Source: Cladophialophora immunda (lineage: Eukaryota; Ascomycota; Eurotiomycetes; Chaetothyriales; Herpotrichiellaceae). Taken from it: 64,000 nt of DNA. Shown here piece by piece: positions 41,416 to 52,062 of the stretch. Location of the stretch: contig NW_015622548.1 of the NCBI RefSeq assembly GCF_000835495.1, forward strand, positions 682,001 through 746,000, in the 5' to 3' direction. A model generated the notes under the pieces. The model ran no database searches, was not told where the DNA came from, and saw only the letters and a list, made by a program, of their open reading frames with translations. The position numbers were made by a program, and so were the translations under genes. Within the stretch, counting starts at the first letter, position 1. Every line of letters begins with the position of its first letter.

Positions 41416-43454
41416 TTAGATATGGGAAAACCAATCTTCAGTGTTGGTCCACATGAACTGTTCGAAATCCGCGTCATTGAATCCCCATTGATCTTCGGTT
41501 ACTCTGTCAATGACAGATGTGTCAACCAGAGGAATATTCGCGTCCGTCGTGGCATTCCCGTCAAGATGATCCGGAGCTGGAGGATTGAGTCTACAGTGTT
41601 CGTAAAGGCTGGCCCAGCTTAGACAATAGTCCCGCGGGAAACAGTCGAAGAATCTTCTTTGGTGGTCGGTAAGCCACACGACCTTCTGCAAAGCTCGCCG
41701 CGGTTGTTTCTCGCGCAAGGAAATGAAATGTTCAAGAGCCCTCAGCCCTGATTTGGCGGACTTCCATCTTTGACCCAGTTCCTCGAGAGATTTGCGGAAA
41801 ACGTCCATGTCGGGTTGACAAGCGGCCCAGACCTCGGTGAGAGGCTGCAACAGGGCCAGGAAAAACCCAGAAGCGATGCAGTATCGTGAGAAGACTGGTG
41901 CGAGATGTTTGATCTCGTCCCGCGCAAGGAAGTCCCTGAAGATGCCTGCCACGAAAGATGCTGCGATAACGGGTTGAGCTGAGATTGTTTGATTTTTAAG
42001 GGAACGACCAATGATGGCCAGGCTGATCAGGTACGGGAGGTGAAGTTGGCGAAGATTAAGCTGAGACTGCAATGACATGTATATCTCTGTGCTCACGCCA
42101 CATTTGGGGAATCGGAGGTGTTCAGGGACTTGGGAAGGCCATTCATGCAAAAGGGTCTCGAAGTTTTGATGCTTTGCCAGCGTCATGGTGTTTCGTGAAC
42201 AGGTCTCTGAGATATCCCCAAGGATGCAGCAAATATTCGTGTAGGCGGCAAATAATTGTCCGTCGCCTCTACCGGCGGCATCGACAAGATCGTCCGGTCG
42301 TATAGGGGTCACATCGGTGTCATCTGGGTTGATCGCCCGGGGCCGACCATGGGCTACTGTCATCAGTGCGTCTCGCGTCTGTCACTTGAATCAGCGGGAG
42401 CGAAACCTGGCAAGTGGTGGACTAACCCTTAGAGTCCACCAGATTCTTCTCCTCGCAGCAGCCGTAGGTCCGGGTGGCGGCTCGCGGTGAAGACCTATCT
42501 GAAAAGCGATGGCAACTCCGACTCTGAGCCAAAATTCGCCTGCATCATACGAAACTTGCTCCGGCCCCACAGGCGTATACCACTGCAACATGATAGTGGC
42601 TTTTATTACCGCCAACGCGTCAAGCTCGTGGTTCATGAAGAAAAGAGCCTTGGCTCGCTGGTAGAACTGATCGGTTGTGGCGAATGAATGTGTACTTGGA
42701 GCCGTCGAGACTCGACTCGCAGCCAAAAACATCGATTGACAGATGAGGTATGACGGAGTTTGCTGGCCGCTGTGGTCCATCTCGCCACGCCCGAGGACTG
42801 GCGTCCAAGGCTGACAATAGGTTAGAAAACTATCGAGCAGACTGCGGAAGACTGCCCGTGGCGGCAACTCGAAAGCACTGAAGAGCTGTAGGACAACATT
42901 TTCTGACTCAGAGGGCTGCCGTCGTTCGGGAACCGGGGCATCGCGAGCCTGTGTCTCATCAAATGGTGTATCATGGTCCAGATAGTGCGCTCTGCCAATG
43001 AACGTCTCGTTGTTGGGACTGGGATCATCGGATTTGCTGAGAGGAAGAGCTGGACCTGGCCAACTGGTCGACGATGATGGCTCGACGATTGAAGACGACT
43101 GTTGAGAACGCGGTCGTGGATGTTCGTCACTAATGACGGTGTCTTTGCCTTGCGGATATAGGGTGTTGGAATATGGCGATTTGGTGTAAGAGAGAGCATG
43201 TCTCCCGGTGCCCGTGCGTCGTCGCTTTCTTCCTAACGAGCTAAGCTTGTGAGCACGCCGTGGACGCCAGACCAGGCCAGATGCGAAACATACAAGCAGT
43301 CAAGCTTGCGGGCCTTGCAATTCTCGCAGGAATCATTCGCCGGCAGGAAGATGCATTCCGCCTATCGTTCGTCAGCACTCGGCTTTACCAACAACAGGAA
43401 GAGACTTGCCGAGACTTGCTCACAAGCCAGACAAGCAGGGGTTTGAGACGGCAT
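41416..43454 (-). CDS. Zn2Cys6 transcription factor B of the alternating cluster
   Basis: Model: 43454-43410, 43361-43294, 43240-42427 and 42378-41416, giving 629 residues. The start MPSQTPACLAC is the first ATG and opens the zinc cluster. The first intron (43362-43409, 48 bp) needs a GC donor (GCAAGT) to keep six-residue Cys spacing, giving ACLACEQVSAEC; the second (43241-43293) joins 'SCENCKARKLDC' to the basic FSLGRKRRRTG. The usual basic residues between the second and third Cys are absent, so either this splice is wrong or DNA contact is altered. The regulatory domain is solid: 'FLTYCQPWTPVLG', 'DQFYQRAKALFF', 'VGVAIAFQIGLHREPPPG', 'RRRIWWTLRTRDALMTVAHG'. It is paralogous to the factor at 35928-37979. 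Its 5' end faces the MFS gene. Confidence 0.8.
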
Positions 43455-44032
43455 GACAAGTCGTGCTCCTGGCCGGGTTCAAGCAGTGCTCATCTGGATC
43501 GTTGGTAACTGCATCCTGAATCCACCTGGAGTCGTCTTCCTTCCCCGCTGCTCGGCGAAAAGTCGATAGCTGGGATTCTATCCGACACACGGAGCTTCCC
43601 CACCCGGCTTTCCTACGCAAACATTCAACATCCCTATCCGCTATCGCAAAAGATGGCGTGTCAGAGTACGAACTAAGGAGGAACGGGTAGGATAGCACAA
43701 GCTTTGCCAACCTTCGCTTACACAATACGTTAGCTGGAAGCTTCTCAGCGCGGACGAGTTAGCCAGCCCTGCCTGGGGTTCGAATAGGATCTCTATACTG
43801 CAAGCTCCCGAGCCCACATCCTCGGTCATTGCTGTCACGCGATACGGTTCTGCGCTCGGCGTTTTCTCCCACATGGTCCTGTTATTCTGGAGAATGTTTT
43901 GCGGAGTGTATGGGGATGCATCCGATGCATGGCTCCGACTGAAATGATCATAACTATCGGCCTGCGGCCGCCCCTTCGACCATCTCATACCATTCAGTCT
44001 ACATCACTTTCGCTTTCCAACTCCATCGGAAA
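43455..44032. promoter_or_regulatory. Bidirectional promoter of TF B and the MFS transporter
   Basis: 578 bp between two divergent starts without a gene. A GGTTCGAAT at 43777-43785 is not part of a foldable tRNA. Confidence 0.5.
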
Positions 44033-45664
44033 ATGGCAAAATATCTCGGTTTGAGGGGCCTCAGGCTCAAGACGGCCATGGTTGTCCTTGTCGTGTTGCC
44101 AAGTTTCATGCTGTTTGGCTGGAACAATGGCTCTACTGGGAGCGCAACAGACCTCGAATCCTTCGTCAAGGTAAACAAAGCCCAAGCGCATGTCTGGGTT
44201 GGAATCTTACCGATTACTAGCAATTCCCCCGACTTGACACCGTCAACACGGAAGGCTCTACCAAGTCGTATAATGCTCTGATCCTGGGTGCGTCAGCATA
44301 TTGAGCCGCTTTCCAGCCCATGCTGACCGGAAGTAGGCGTCGTCATAGCCTGCTATGATCTCGGGGCCGTTGCTGGCGCCCTTTCCTGCATCTTGTTCGG
44401 CAACAAGCTGGGAAGACTTCGCTCCGTGTTCCTGGGTCTCGTCTTATCGGTGATAGCACTTGCCATCGAGACCTCTGCCTTTGCACTTGCGCAATTCATC
44501 ATCGGGCGTCTCCTCGTTGGGGCATCGATCGGAATCATCTCGGCGAGTATTCCTATCTGGCAAACAGAATGCGCCACTACCAGGCATCGAGGCATGTTTG
44601 TCATTATGGAAGGTATTTTCATCAGTGGGGGGATTGCATTGCCCAGCTGGATCTACATTGGCACCATTCCAGGCCTGAGCGGTTCGGCTCAGTGGAGGGT
44701 GACCATGGTCTTGCCCGTGGCCTTGGCCATCTTCGCGATGCCATGGGTATTTTTCATGCCGGAGTCGCCCCGTTGGCTTGCGCACAAAGGGCGACTTGAC
44801 GAAGCGCGAAATGTCGTGGCGGCAATCATGGACCGGCCCCTGGACGACCCCCAGGTGGCAGCAGAAATCAACCACATTCAACACCAGCTCGAGCTGACCA
44901 CCGGTGGTTTCGGATCATTCTTCAAGCACAGCCCTGAACGTCCACTTCAACGTGCCTTGATCGCATTGCTGGCACAGAGTTTTACACAGTGGAACGGCTG
45001 TTCAGCCATGATCTTCTACACCGGCAGTGTCTTTGCTCAGCTGGGCTTTTCTGGCAAACGTGGCGAATTTCTCGCTGCTGGGTTCGTCACAACATTCACC
45101 GTGGCCGCGTTCGTCCCTTTGTTCCTTGTGGATCGGGTTGGAAGGCGGGTGCTCTTCATGATCGGTGCGAGCGGGATGTGCATCTCGATGGCTGTTCTCG
45201 CTGGAACGGGTGGGCATTCCAATCTGGCCCCCGTCGCCCTCACGTTCATGTTCATCTATGCCTGCTCGTACGCCATTGGATACCTGGGCCTTCCCTTTCT
45301 CTATGCCAGCGAAATCGCTCCACTGCGACTTCGAGTCCCTATCTCGGCCATCTCGGTCACAGGGCAGTGGCTAGGACAATTTGTCGTTGGTCAGATCACC
45401 CCACCAGGCACAGCGAATCTCGCCAATCACTACTGGATCATCTATGCTGTATTCAACGCGAGTTTCCTGCCCATCATCTACTTCTTCTTCCCCGAGACCA
45501 ATGGAAAGTCCCTGGAGGATATCGATGAGATCTTCGAGAGTTCGACGGCTTTTGGTGTGGTTCGCGCTGCTCGGGCCATTGGGAGGTCCGGCGAATCAGG
45601 TATTCAAAATGTTGCTCTGGACAAGGGATACGGTTCCACTGAAGTAGAACATATCAAGGCCTAG
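44033..45664 (+). CDS. MFS sugar-type transporter
   Basis: Three exons (44033-44170, 44221-44287, 44337-45664) give 510 residues. It is a plasma-membrane major-facilitator protein of the sugar porter family (Pfam Sugar_tr), with about 12 membrane segments. Signatures: 'GRLLVGASIGIISASIP' with following 'IWQTECATTRHRG', PESPRWLAHKGR at the end of the first half, VDRVGRRVL, and 'PETNGKSLEDIDEIF' at the C-terminal end. The luminal/extracellular piece between TM1 and TM2 is encoded by the small middle exon. Fungal members move hexoses, disaccharides, quinate or other polyols. The local context (acyl-CoA synthetase, peroxisomal isomerase) suggests an organic acid or conjugate, but the sequence does not decide this. 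Confidence 0.9.
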
Positions 45665-45981
45665 GACCGGCGGCGCTAGAATGTTCAGATATCAGAAAAG
45701 GCTTCTTTCATGCGTTGGCCGTTTGCCTCATGTGCTTGCTTTTTCTGCCCCTTCCTGATCGTTTCTGAATGCACCCACCCCTGCTACCATCGCCAGAAAA
45801 GTAGGTTATTAGTTCAGAAATAGCAATCGGAGACGAACTCAAGACACAAAGAAAGAGACGCTAGCCAAATTTAGTAGTTATAGTAGCTTCTGCCAAGTAT
45901 CAAGGGAATTCGCTGCCCGGAGGCATTCCTGTTTCTTCCAACTCCTCGCAGTGCCTGACATCGACCCGCATCCCACGCATC
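45665..45981. other. Convergent 3' intergenic region
   Basis: 317 bp between the stops of the MFS gene and the SnoaL-like gene; nothing recognised beyond 3' UTR-like sequence. Confidence 0.5.
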
Positions 45982-46452
45982 TCAACTACGGCCCTCCATG
46001 ACGGAAGGGTCCCCCTGAGTCCAGACGATCTTCAGTGCGCAGTTTTTCAGTTTCCAGATCCCATCAACCTTAATGACATCCGCGGAATACTCGCCGCCGA
46101 CCATGAACTTTGGTCCGTCGGGTTCCTTGCCCCTCCCGGGCGGACAGTGCTGCGCCATGGAAGTCGCCGTGAGAAGAGCGGTGTCGGCGCCGTCCTTGGG
46201 AACCACGCGGATGTTGCTGATGCTGTGCGTGGTATCCATAGGACCAACCCTTTCAAGGACATGCGTGCGGATGACAGTGAGGCTGGGTAGGACTCTCTTG
46301 TCATCGCCGTTAATGGTAAAAGAAACGTCTTCTCCGGCCCAAGCGGAGTTGAAGAGGTCCGCGTCATGGTTGTCGCACCCGACCAGGGCGCGGGACAGGG
46401 CGTCCACGATGGCTTCGCGAGGGGAAAGGGTATCGAGGGAAGACGGCTCCAT
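45982..46452 (-). CDS. SnoaL-like (NTF2-fold) protein
   Basis: Single exon, 156 residues. The pattern 'REAIVDALSRALVGCDNHDA', 'DLFNSAWAGEDVSFTING', 'VIRTHVLERVGPMDTTHSISN' and a C-terminal 'GGEYSADVIKVDGIWKLKN' is that of the SnoaL-like cone-shaped alpha+beta fold. Such proteins act as small cyclases, dehydratases, isomerases or ligand binders in catabolic and secondary-metabolite pathways. No signal peptide. It is divergent from the Zn2Cys6 gene at 46817, with 364 bp between. Likely part of the same cluster; reaction unknown. Confidence 0.83.
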   Translation of the reverse strand: MEPSSLDTLSPREAIVDALSRALVGCDNHDADLFNSAWAGEDVSFTINGDDKRVLPSLTVIRTHVLERVGPMDTTHSISNIRVVPKDGADTALLTATSMAQHCPPGRGKEPDGPKFMVGGEYSADVIKVDGIWKLKNCALKIVWTQGDPSVMEGRS

Positions 46453-46816
46453 TTCGGCGACTGTGTGGTATCCGATGGCAGAAGATATAAATTGTGCTCT
46501 GGCGATTCCGATTTACCCACTGTGACTCCCTTCGTCTTGCTCAGGCTCTTCTGGGCTATACCGGATCTTTTATACAAACCTGAACCTACAAGTCACGGGA
46601 CCAGGCTCGCCCGGGATTTTCACTAAATTCCGGACGCCAACATGTTCCCCCAACTGCGCCCAAGGGATTTGTAGAAAATTCCAGGCAATCTAACACGCTT
46701 TCCACCATCCCATCTCGACGGCTCCGGGGCCTTTTGTCGGTGCCTAAGAGCGAGTCAATCTACAGCTCCTCAACAGACGCAGATATTGAGCAAATTTGCA
46801 GACCGAATTCCGCGGG
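46453..46816. promoter_or_regulatory. Bidirectional promoter of SnoaL-like gene and TF C
   Basis: 364 bp. Next to the rightward start codon stands GAATTCCGCGGG (46805-46816), whose core ATTCCGCGG recurs inside a perfect palindrome 3' of the same gene at 49381-49402. CCG/CGG triplets back to back are the kind of half-sites Zn2Cys6 dimers bind. Confidence 0.5.
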
Positions 46817-49221
46817 ATGGAAAGGCCAAGGATAGCCCGTAGCGCCAAATGGGGGCAGGCCTGTGCCCCTTGCGCAGCTGCGAAGACACGATGCATCCGC
46901 CCCAGCAAAGTTCGAGGGACGAAGTGCGACCGGTGCCACAGCCTCGACCAAGACTGTTCCGACCAAGTTCAGGGACCGCGGAAGAAGAGAGAGCCTAAAC
47001 GCTCGTACGTTCACCTCCCCTGTACTCGTCCGTGGCTCCGATGTCTTGATTCCCACGGCTTCACTATCTGTCAACTCCCCATGGAGGTGTTGTACACGGG
47101 CCACCTCTCGCCTGGCTCTGTTGCGTCTTCTCTTGGCTCTGCCTGACAGGTGATTATGTGGACAGGAGAGCAGCCGAGCTGGAACAGAGACTTAATAGTC
47201 TGATCGAGGCTCTAAATCCGTCAGGTGAGGGAGATAACCCGACTGCGCTCAGCATGTCAACACGCGGCGAGCCAGGCAATCTTGCGGGATCCAGGGCTCA
47301 AGACCGGCCAAGTCAGGACGACCCGGTGCTACACGCTGCAGTGTCCAACTTCGGCTCCAGTGCATCTATCTCGTGCACGTGTAAGGCTTCCGTCAGCAAG
47401 GCCGATCTTCTGCCCTTGGAGTCAGACGAGACTTTATTGTCCATTTACACAAATCAGCTCGCGTCACATTTCCCGTTTGTTGTGATTCCTACCGGGACGA
47501 CGGCAAAACAACTCCGTGAAACTCGACCGTTTCTCATGCAGGTCATTGGCATGGTGGCTTCGGTCCGGTATTTGCATTCCATGCGGGGACAAAGTCGCGC
47601 CGTCCTCAAGCATATCCACGACGTGATGCTGATGAGATCCGAGCGGTCCTTGGACCTTCTCCAGGGCATCTTAATCTTCCTGGGGTTTTACCACTATTTC
47701 TGTATGAGTCATGCCCATTATAATAATCTCGCCCAGCTGGCAGTCGGCCTGGTGGGAGACATGGATCTGAACACATGCCCCAACTTGAAGGCTCGGGAGG
47801 AGCACCATCGCCTGACTCTCGCGCGCGCCGAGGAACCGCGACCGAGAACGAATGAAGAACGGAGAGCCCTTCTGGGCGTCTGGTACATGGCTTCAAAGTA
47901 AGCCGGGTCCCGCATTTCATTGGACATCCCATTAACTGCCCTCGCCCCTTCAGCGCCGCGCTCGTCGTCAAGCAATTGGGACCTGCGAGATATACACGGT
48001 ACCTAGACCAATGTCTGCAGGAACTTGAGAGCGCTGCTGAATACGAGACCGACCAGCTCGCCGGACAGCTGGTTCGTGTGCAACATCTCACTGAGCAGAT
48101 CTTCCATTTCCACACGGGGGATCAGCTCGTCAATGAACTGCCGGCAATTCCGAAAGCTGCGGCCGCGGAGTATCTAGACGCATTCCAGGCAGAGCTGGAT
48201 AGGCTTCGGAACGACCTCCGTCCTAATCTCAAGACACACCGTGAGTTCCATCCTCTGCGTCGCGGACGAGTCCCAGGTGCATTGCTAATCCAAGATGCGG
48301 GTTATAGCACTACTATCTTGCCATTATAACAGTGCTTCATTGCGCATCTTCGCGCCTCTTCTTGCTGATGCCCACCTCGCCGACGCCGTGCCTCAGCCCT
48401 TTACCTCGCTCTTCCACTCGGGCTTGTGGGCCCCCGATATCTTTTCACGGTTCACGGCCGCGCTCAAGGCGTGGTTCAACCACTGGCTCACGGTGCCTGT
48501 CTGCTCCTACTTCTACCTGCCCCAGCCGGCCTCCTCTCAGCTCATCTACGCCTCCAGGAACCTCGTCGAGTGGGTGAGACTGTGTGGGCCGGCCGCGGTT
48601 AGATTCTCCAGTACTGGCACCGCGGGCGCCTCCTTGTCTCGGAAAGAAGCCACCACGCTGCTGCAGCCTTTGCCGTCATTCATCGGCGTCCCGCCGTGCC
48701 CGGAGCTGGTCGCCCCTCAACCTCCCGCGTCGGCCTCAGACTCCAGTTGCTATGCCCAGACGATACTCAACTTGCTGCGGAGTGAAGTCTTTGCGCAGCC
48801 CCAGCTCCGCGTGGACGCCCTGGGCATCGCCGAGGCCATGGCTGGTCGGTTCGAGTCTGCCAAGAACGAGATGGCCGCGGCACACGGCGGGGTGTGGGAG
48901 AACGACCTGTGGGACGCCGCCGCGCAGCAAATGCGGATGAAGAAAGCCAGGGTCGAGAAGTGGTGCGAGAGTGCTGGCGCCGCGGGGATCGACGGGGAGA
49001 ACCAGCCGCTGGCCATCCCTCTCGACCACGGCGAGGCGACGCCTGCCTGGTGGAGTAGTGACAAGTCCGAGTCACACGGTGGCCAGGACCACTGGCAGTG
49101 GGCGAGTGACGCGTTTGATGGGATGGACGATACGGCATTCATTGAAATCTCCGGGACCTGGTCTACGGATAGGGTCGGTGACATGGTACCGACGGGTAGG
49201 TTGAGCCCTCAGACTCGGTGA
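46817..49221 (+). CDS. Zn2Cys6 transcription factor C
   Basis: Four exons (46817-47004, 47166-47897, 47954-48240, 48308-49221) give 706 residues in one frame. The zinc cluster is complete in exon 1: 'ACAPCAAAKTRC', 11 residues, then 'CDRCHSLDQDC', followed by the basic RKKREPKRS. The 161-bp intron leads into a coiled dimerisation helix RAAELEQRLNSLIEAL. The middle region 'SHFPFVVIPTGTTAKQL', 'PFLMQVIGMVAS' and 'LLQGILIFLGFYHYF' is the form common among regulators of secondary-metabolite and catabolic clusters, distinct from TF A and TF B. The acceptor at 48307 was chosen because it gives 'KTHPLLSCHYNSA'. It may regulate the cluster to its left; that is positional inference. Confidence 0.85.
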
Positions 49222-50269
49222 TCAGGCCGAAAGATTCCCGGCATCCATAGTGTGGCTGCGGCACATGAGACTGTCGTCAGGAGATTCGGCGTCTGGTGGC
49301 AATTGACGCCTGAAAGTCTGGATATAGGTCTACTAAAAAGTTGGCTCCCTTCCATAGGTATCCATTAAAACGGCATGTCCCGAAAATTCCGCGGAATTTT
49401 CGAAGGCGAGAATGGACTCGAGGGAGGGAGGGAGGGTGCCAGACCATCAGGGTTATCTTCATTAAGGGGCCATAACGGAATAAGGCAGGCAAGGGCAATA
49501 TAGAGTCAACGTCGCTGCGAAGAATAAGACTATACTTTACCTCTGAAGCCCGCCACAGCATATCTTCATTCCTCATTAACATCTTAGCCCCTACACTATC
49601 ATTATCTTCTCTAGAGGGAACTTCTCCGTGATAAATAGCCACCGCCAGTCTCTTTTGAGGCTCATCGCCTGGAGTTGAAAATACGGAGATATATCTTTCA
49701 TAACCGCTCTACTGGGCTAGCTCAAACTGAGTTGAGCCGCGAACAGGCGAAGCCTGCTTAAGAGTTACGTGGAAAGTCTGAGAACGTTGTAGCTGGGCGC
49801 AGCCAGCTCGAATATAAGGGCCCAGGCTCCCAACTGCTCTCCAGTACTCGGTCAGGTTTCCTCGCTTAAAGCGGCCTTACTCCCTTCCCTAAAGGCAAAC
49901 AAGTAAAGGATGAAGTACCGAGCACAGTTCGGGGTATATAAAAAGTGTATGTGCTGGATAGTCCACATCCTGTGAATGGAGACAAGGACTCGAATCCTAA
50001 ACACCCAACACTCTCGAAGGGTAATGCGAATGCTGTTGGTACGTACTCTATCATTTGTGCAGAAGAGATACAGCTTGATTTAATTTACTGTACCTGATGC
50101 CTTGCCTCCCATGCGCCCCCACGTACCATGCACGTGCGTGCGATGCGGATTGGCCGCTCTGGCAGGGAAAGTCGTACGGAGCACATATTAGTGCCCCAAG
50201 TCTTCATTTCAGCCTTTTCGGACCCTTCATACTAACCCTTGCTCAACCCGCCTACCGCGGCGGGCTCTT
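49222..50269. other. Intergenic region with a perfect palindrome
   Basis: No gene was recognised. The stretch from 49400 to 50100 is less GC-rich than its surroundings and carries broken open frames without domains; it may be old decayed sequence. GGAGGGAGGGAGGG occurs at about 49421-49436. Confidence 0.45.
49381..49402. repeat. 22-bp perfect palindrome
   Basis: Each half is CGAAAATTCCG and the centre is TCCGCGGA. It lies 160 bp beyond the stop of TF C and shares ATTCCGCGG with the sequence just before that gene's start codon. It could be a dimeric regulator site or a transcript-end hairpin. Confidence 0.75.
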
Positions 50270-51579
50270 ATGATCGACGCTTTCTGCCCTGTTCCATCCA
50301 CAATGCCAGCATCCGCGCAGGAGAGAAAATTCTACCTGCGAGCACCGGACCTCGAATTCCAGCTCAATGGGCCGATCAGGATCGGCAACGTGATTACGGA
50401 CATGACTCTGCCCCAAGATCCCATCACGTTTCTCAACCCGTTGCCCAACGTCGTCGCCGGGTCAGCGTACGGCAAGGGGAAAATAGGGAGCGAGCACCAC
50501 GCCTCGGTCAAGGTGGGCCTCTCGGCGAAGATGTACGACCTGTTCGGGGCCCAGGCGGAGGCCAAGGCCAACACCTCCCTGAAGACCGTCTATACCTTCG
50601 ACAAGGTTTCGTCCTGGTACCTGGAGAAGAATCCCACGGTGGCAGACATGAAACGGTTTCGCGACAAGGACGACGAGTTCAAGAATGCTCTGAATCACGG
50701 TCCGGTATGTGCACGTAGCAATCCGGATGATGGGCGAGCCGATGTCCGAAATAAGTGACGCAGTCTGGCGAGAAAACTCGGCCAATGGTGGTTACCCCGA
50801 CTTATTCGCTCATCGTCAGTTATAGAGGTATTTGCTCTCCCCCCTGAACACAGTGATATCCCTGTCCTTTTTGACAATATCAGCTATATCTCATCTGGCG
50901 ACCACCCCTGTCACTATTTAGAGACTACAGCTATATATAAGATGGCGACTATTCTGTGTCAGACTGTGCCACTTGTTTCTGAAGAAGCCAGTGGCCGCCA
51001 CTCCTGAGAGGGACCTTGCTGACCCAACCACCGTCTGTAGGTGTACATTGTCACGGGATTGAAGATCACAGAGGGCCTCAGATATTCGAATCGGCGGGCG
51101 AGCGCACACCAGGCAGGGCTGAGTGGCGGAGCTCATATCACGCCCGACGCTACCGTTGGGGGGAGACTGGAGGGTGAAACGGGGGGAGAAGACGTCGGTA
51201 AGTAAACAGGTCCTGTTGGGACCGTGCAGGTAATCCCACGTCCTGAAAAGACATTGACTAAAGTCGGCAAACCTCTACCCGGGCAGACAGCTGGAGGATC
51301 ATGGGCGACACCATTCTCGCCTACCGATTGCACATGGTCAAGAAACAAGGCTGGGCATGGAAAGGCCAAGGGGACATCACGACCAAGACATACGACCCTG
51401 GTGACGCCGGATTCATGAACTATGACGACGACAAGGTGGATGAATCCGAACTGGATGCCGACGAGCTGTCACCCCAGGACGCTGCTGTCTTCGCTGCGGA
51501 GCAAGAATTCGAGGAAATGCGGCAGCTGGATCTCGAGGATGAGGAAGAAGAATGGTCTCTTGCTGTCTTGGATGGATAG
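50270..51579 (+). CDS. Unrecognised beta-rich protein, three exons
   Basis: Exons to 50704, 51041-51197 and 51287-51579; ATG at 50270 or, with better context, at 50303 (294 or 283 residues). The join gives 'NHGPVYIVTGLKITEGLRYS' and then 'VDSWRIMGDTILAYRLHMVK', so both junctions make sense. The N-terminal part has 'FYLRAPDLEFQLNGPIRIGN', repeated Gly/Ser beta strands and 'GLSAKMYDLFGAQAEAKA'; the last 60 residues are very acidic (QEFEEMRQLDLEDEEEEW). No signal peptide or clear membrane span. I do not recognise the family. The strand pattern around 'VYIVTGLKI' loosely recalls gasdermin-like pore-forming folds, but this is only a hint and needs structure comparison. The first intron is unusually long (336 bp) and contains a TATA-like CTATATATAAG. 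Confidence 0.7.
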
Positions 51580-52062
51580 GTGCTGTTAGCCATTGAGGCT
51601 CCTCAAGCCTTCTTGAAAAAATAAACGGCAGCATGCCTGGGATGCAGCCTTGTCCTGACACCTCAGGCATAACGAGGCTCTCAGGCTGCGCGGAGAAATG
51701 TTGTGGCGGCTCCGAAGCCTGACTGGACCGGCCTCGGCGCATCAATTCCTATTGGCTGGGACTCCAGCTCCGGGGCAAATTGCCGGTTCTCGGGGATGGA
51801 ACATTCGCTTAGTTTCGCGGTATACCAAAAGTTGCATTGCACCAGTAGCCGTTCCAACACACCAACCGAAAAAAAAAAAACTCCTACACGAGGTACGGGT
51901 TAATGGTCCCCCCTGATACGAGGGCCTTGTTGGTTCATCGCTCTGCTCCGCCCGTCAGCCCTTGTCAATTAACTCAAGCTCCCTTTGAAATTCCTACTCA
52001 TCATCGCCAGTAGTAGCGTTGTTTATATTGTGTTGTTGTGATCTATCCAGAACAACCACCAA
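51580..52062. other. Intergenic region
   Basis: No gene was seen. A poly-A run (51870-51880) and pyrimidine-rich sequence precede the next start. Confidence 0.45.

Noticed and set aside
43770..43790. GGTTCGAAT motif
   Set aside because: It lacks the closing CC and any cloverleaf context.
49980..50000. GGACTCGAATCC, minus-strand T-loop-like
   Set aside because: The stem fails after three pairs and no anticodon arm is visible.
49277..50054. Possible transposon remnant
   Set aside because: No LTR, terminal inverted repeats, transposase or reverse-transcriptase motif could be identified by eye; kept only as unexplained intergenic sequence.
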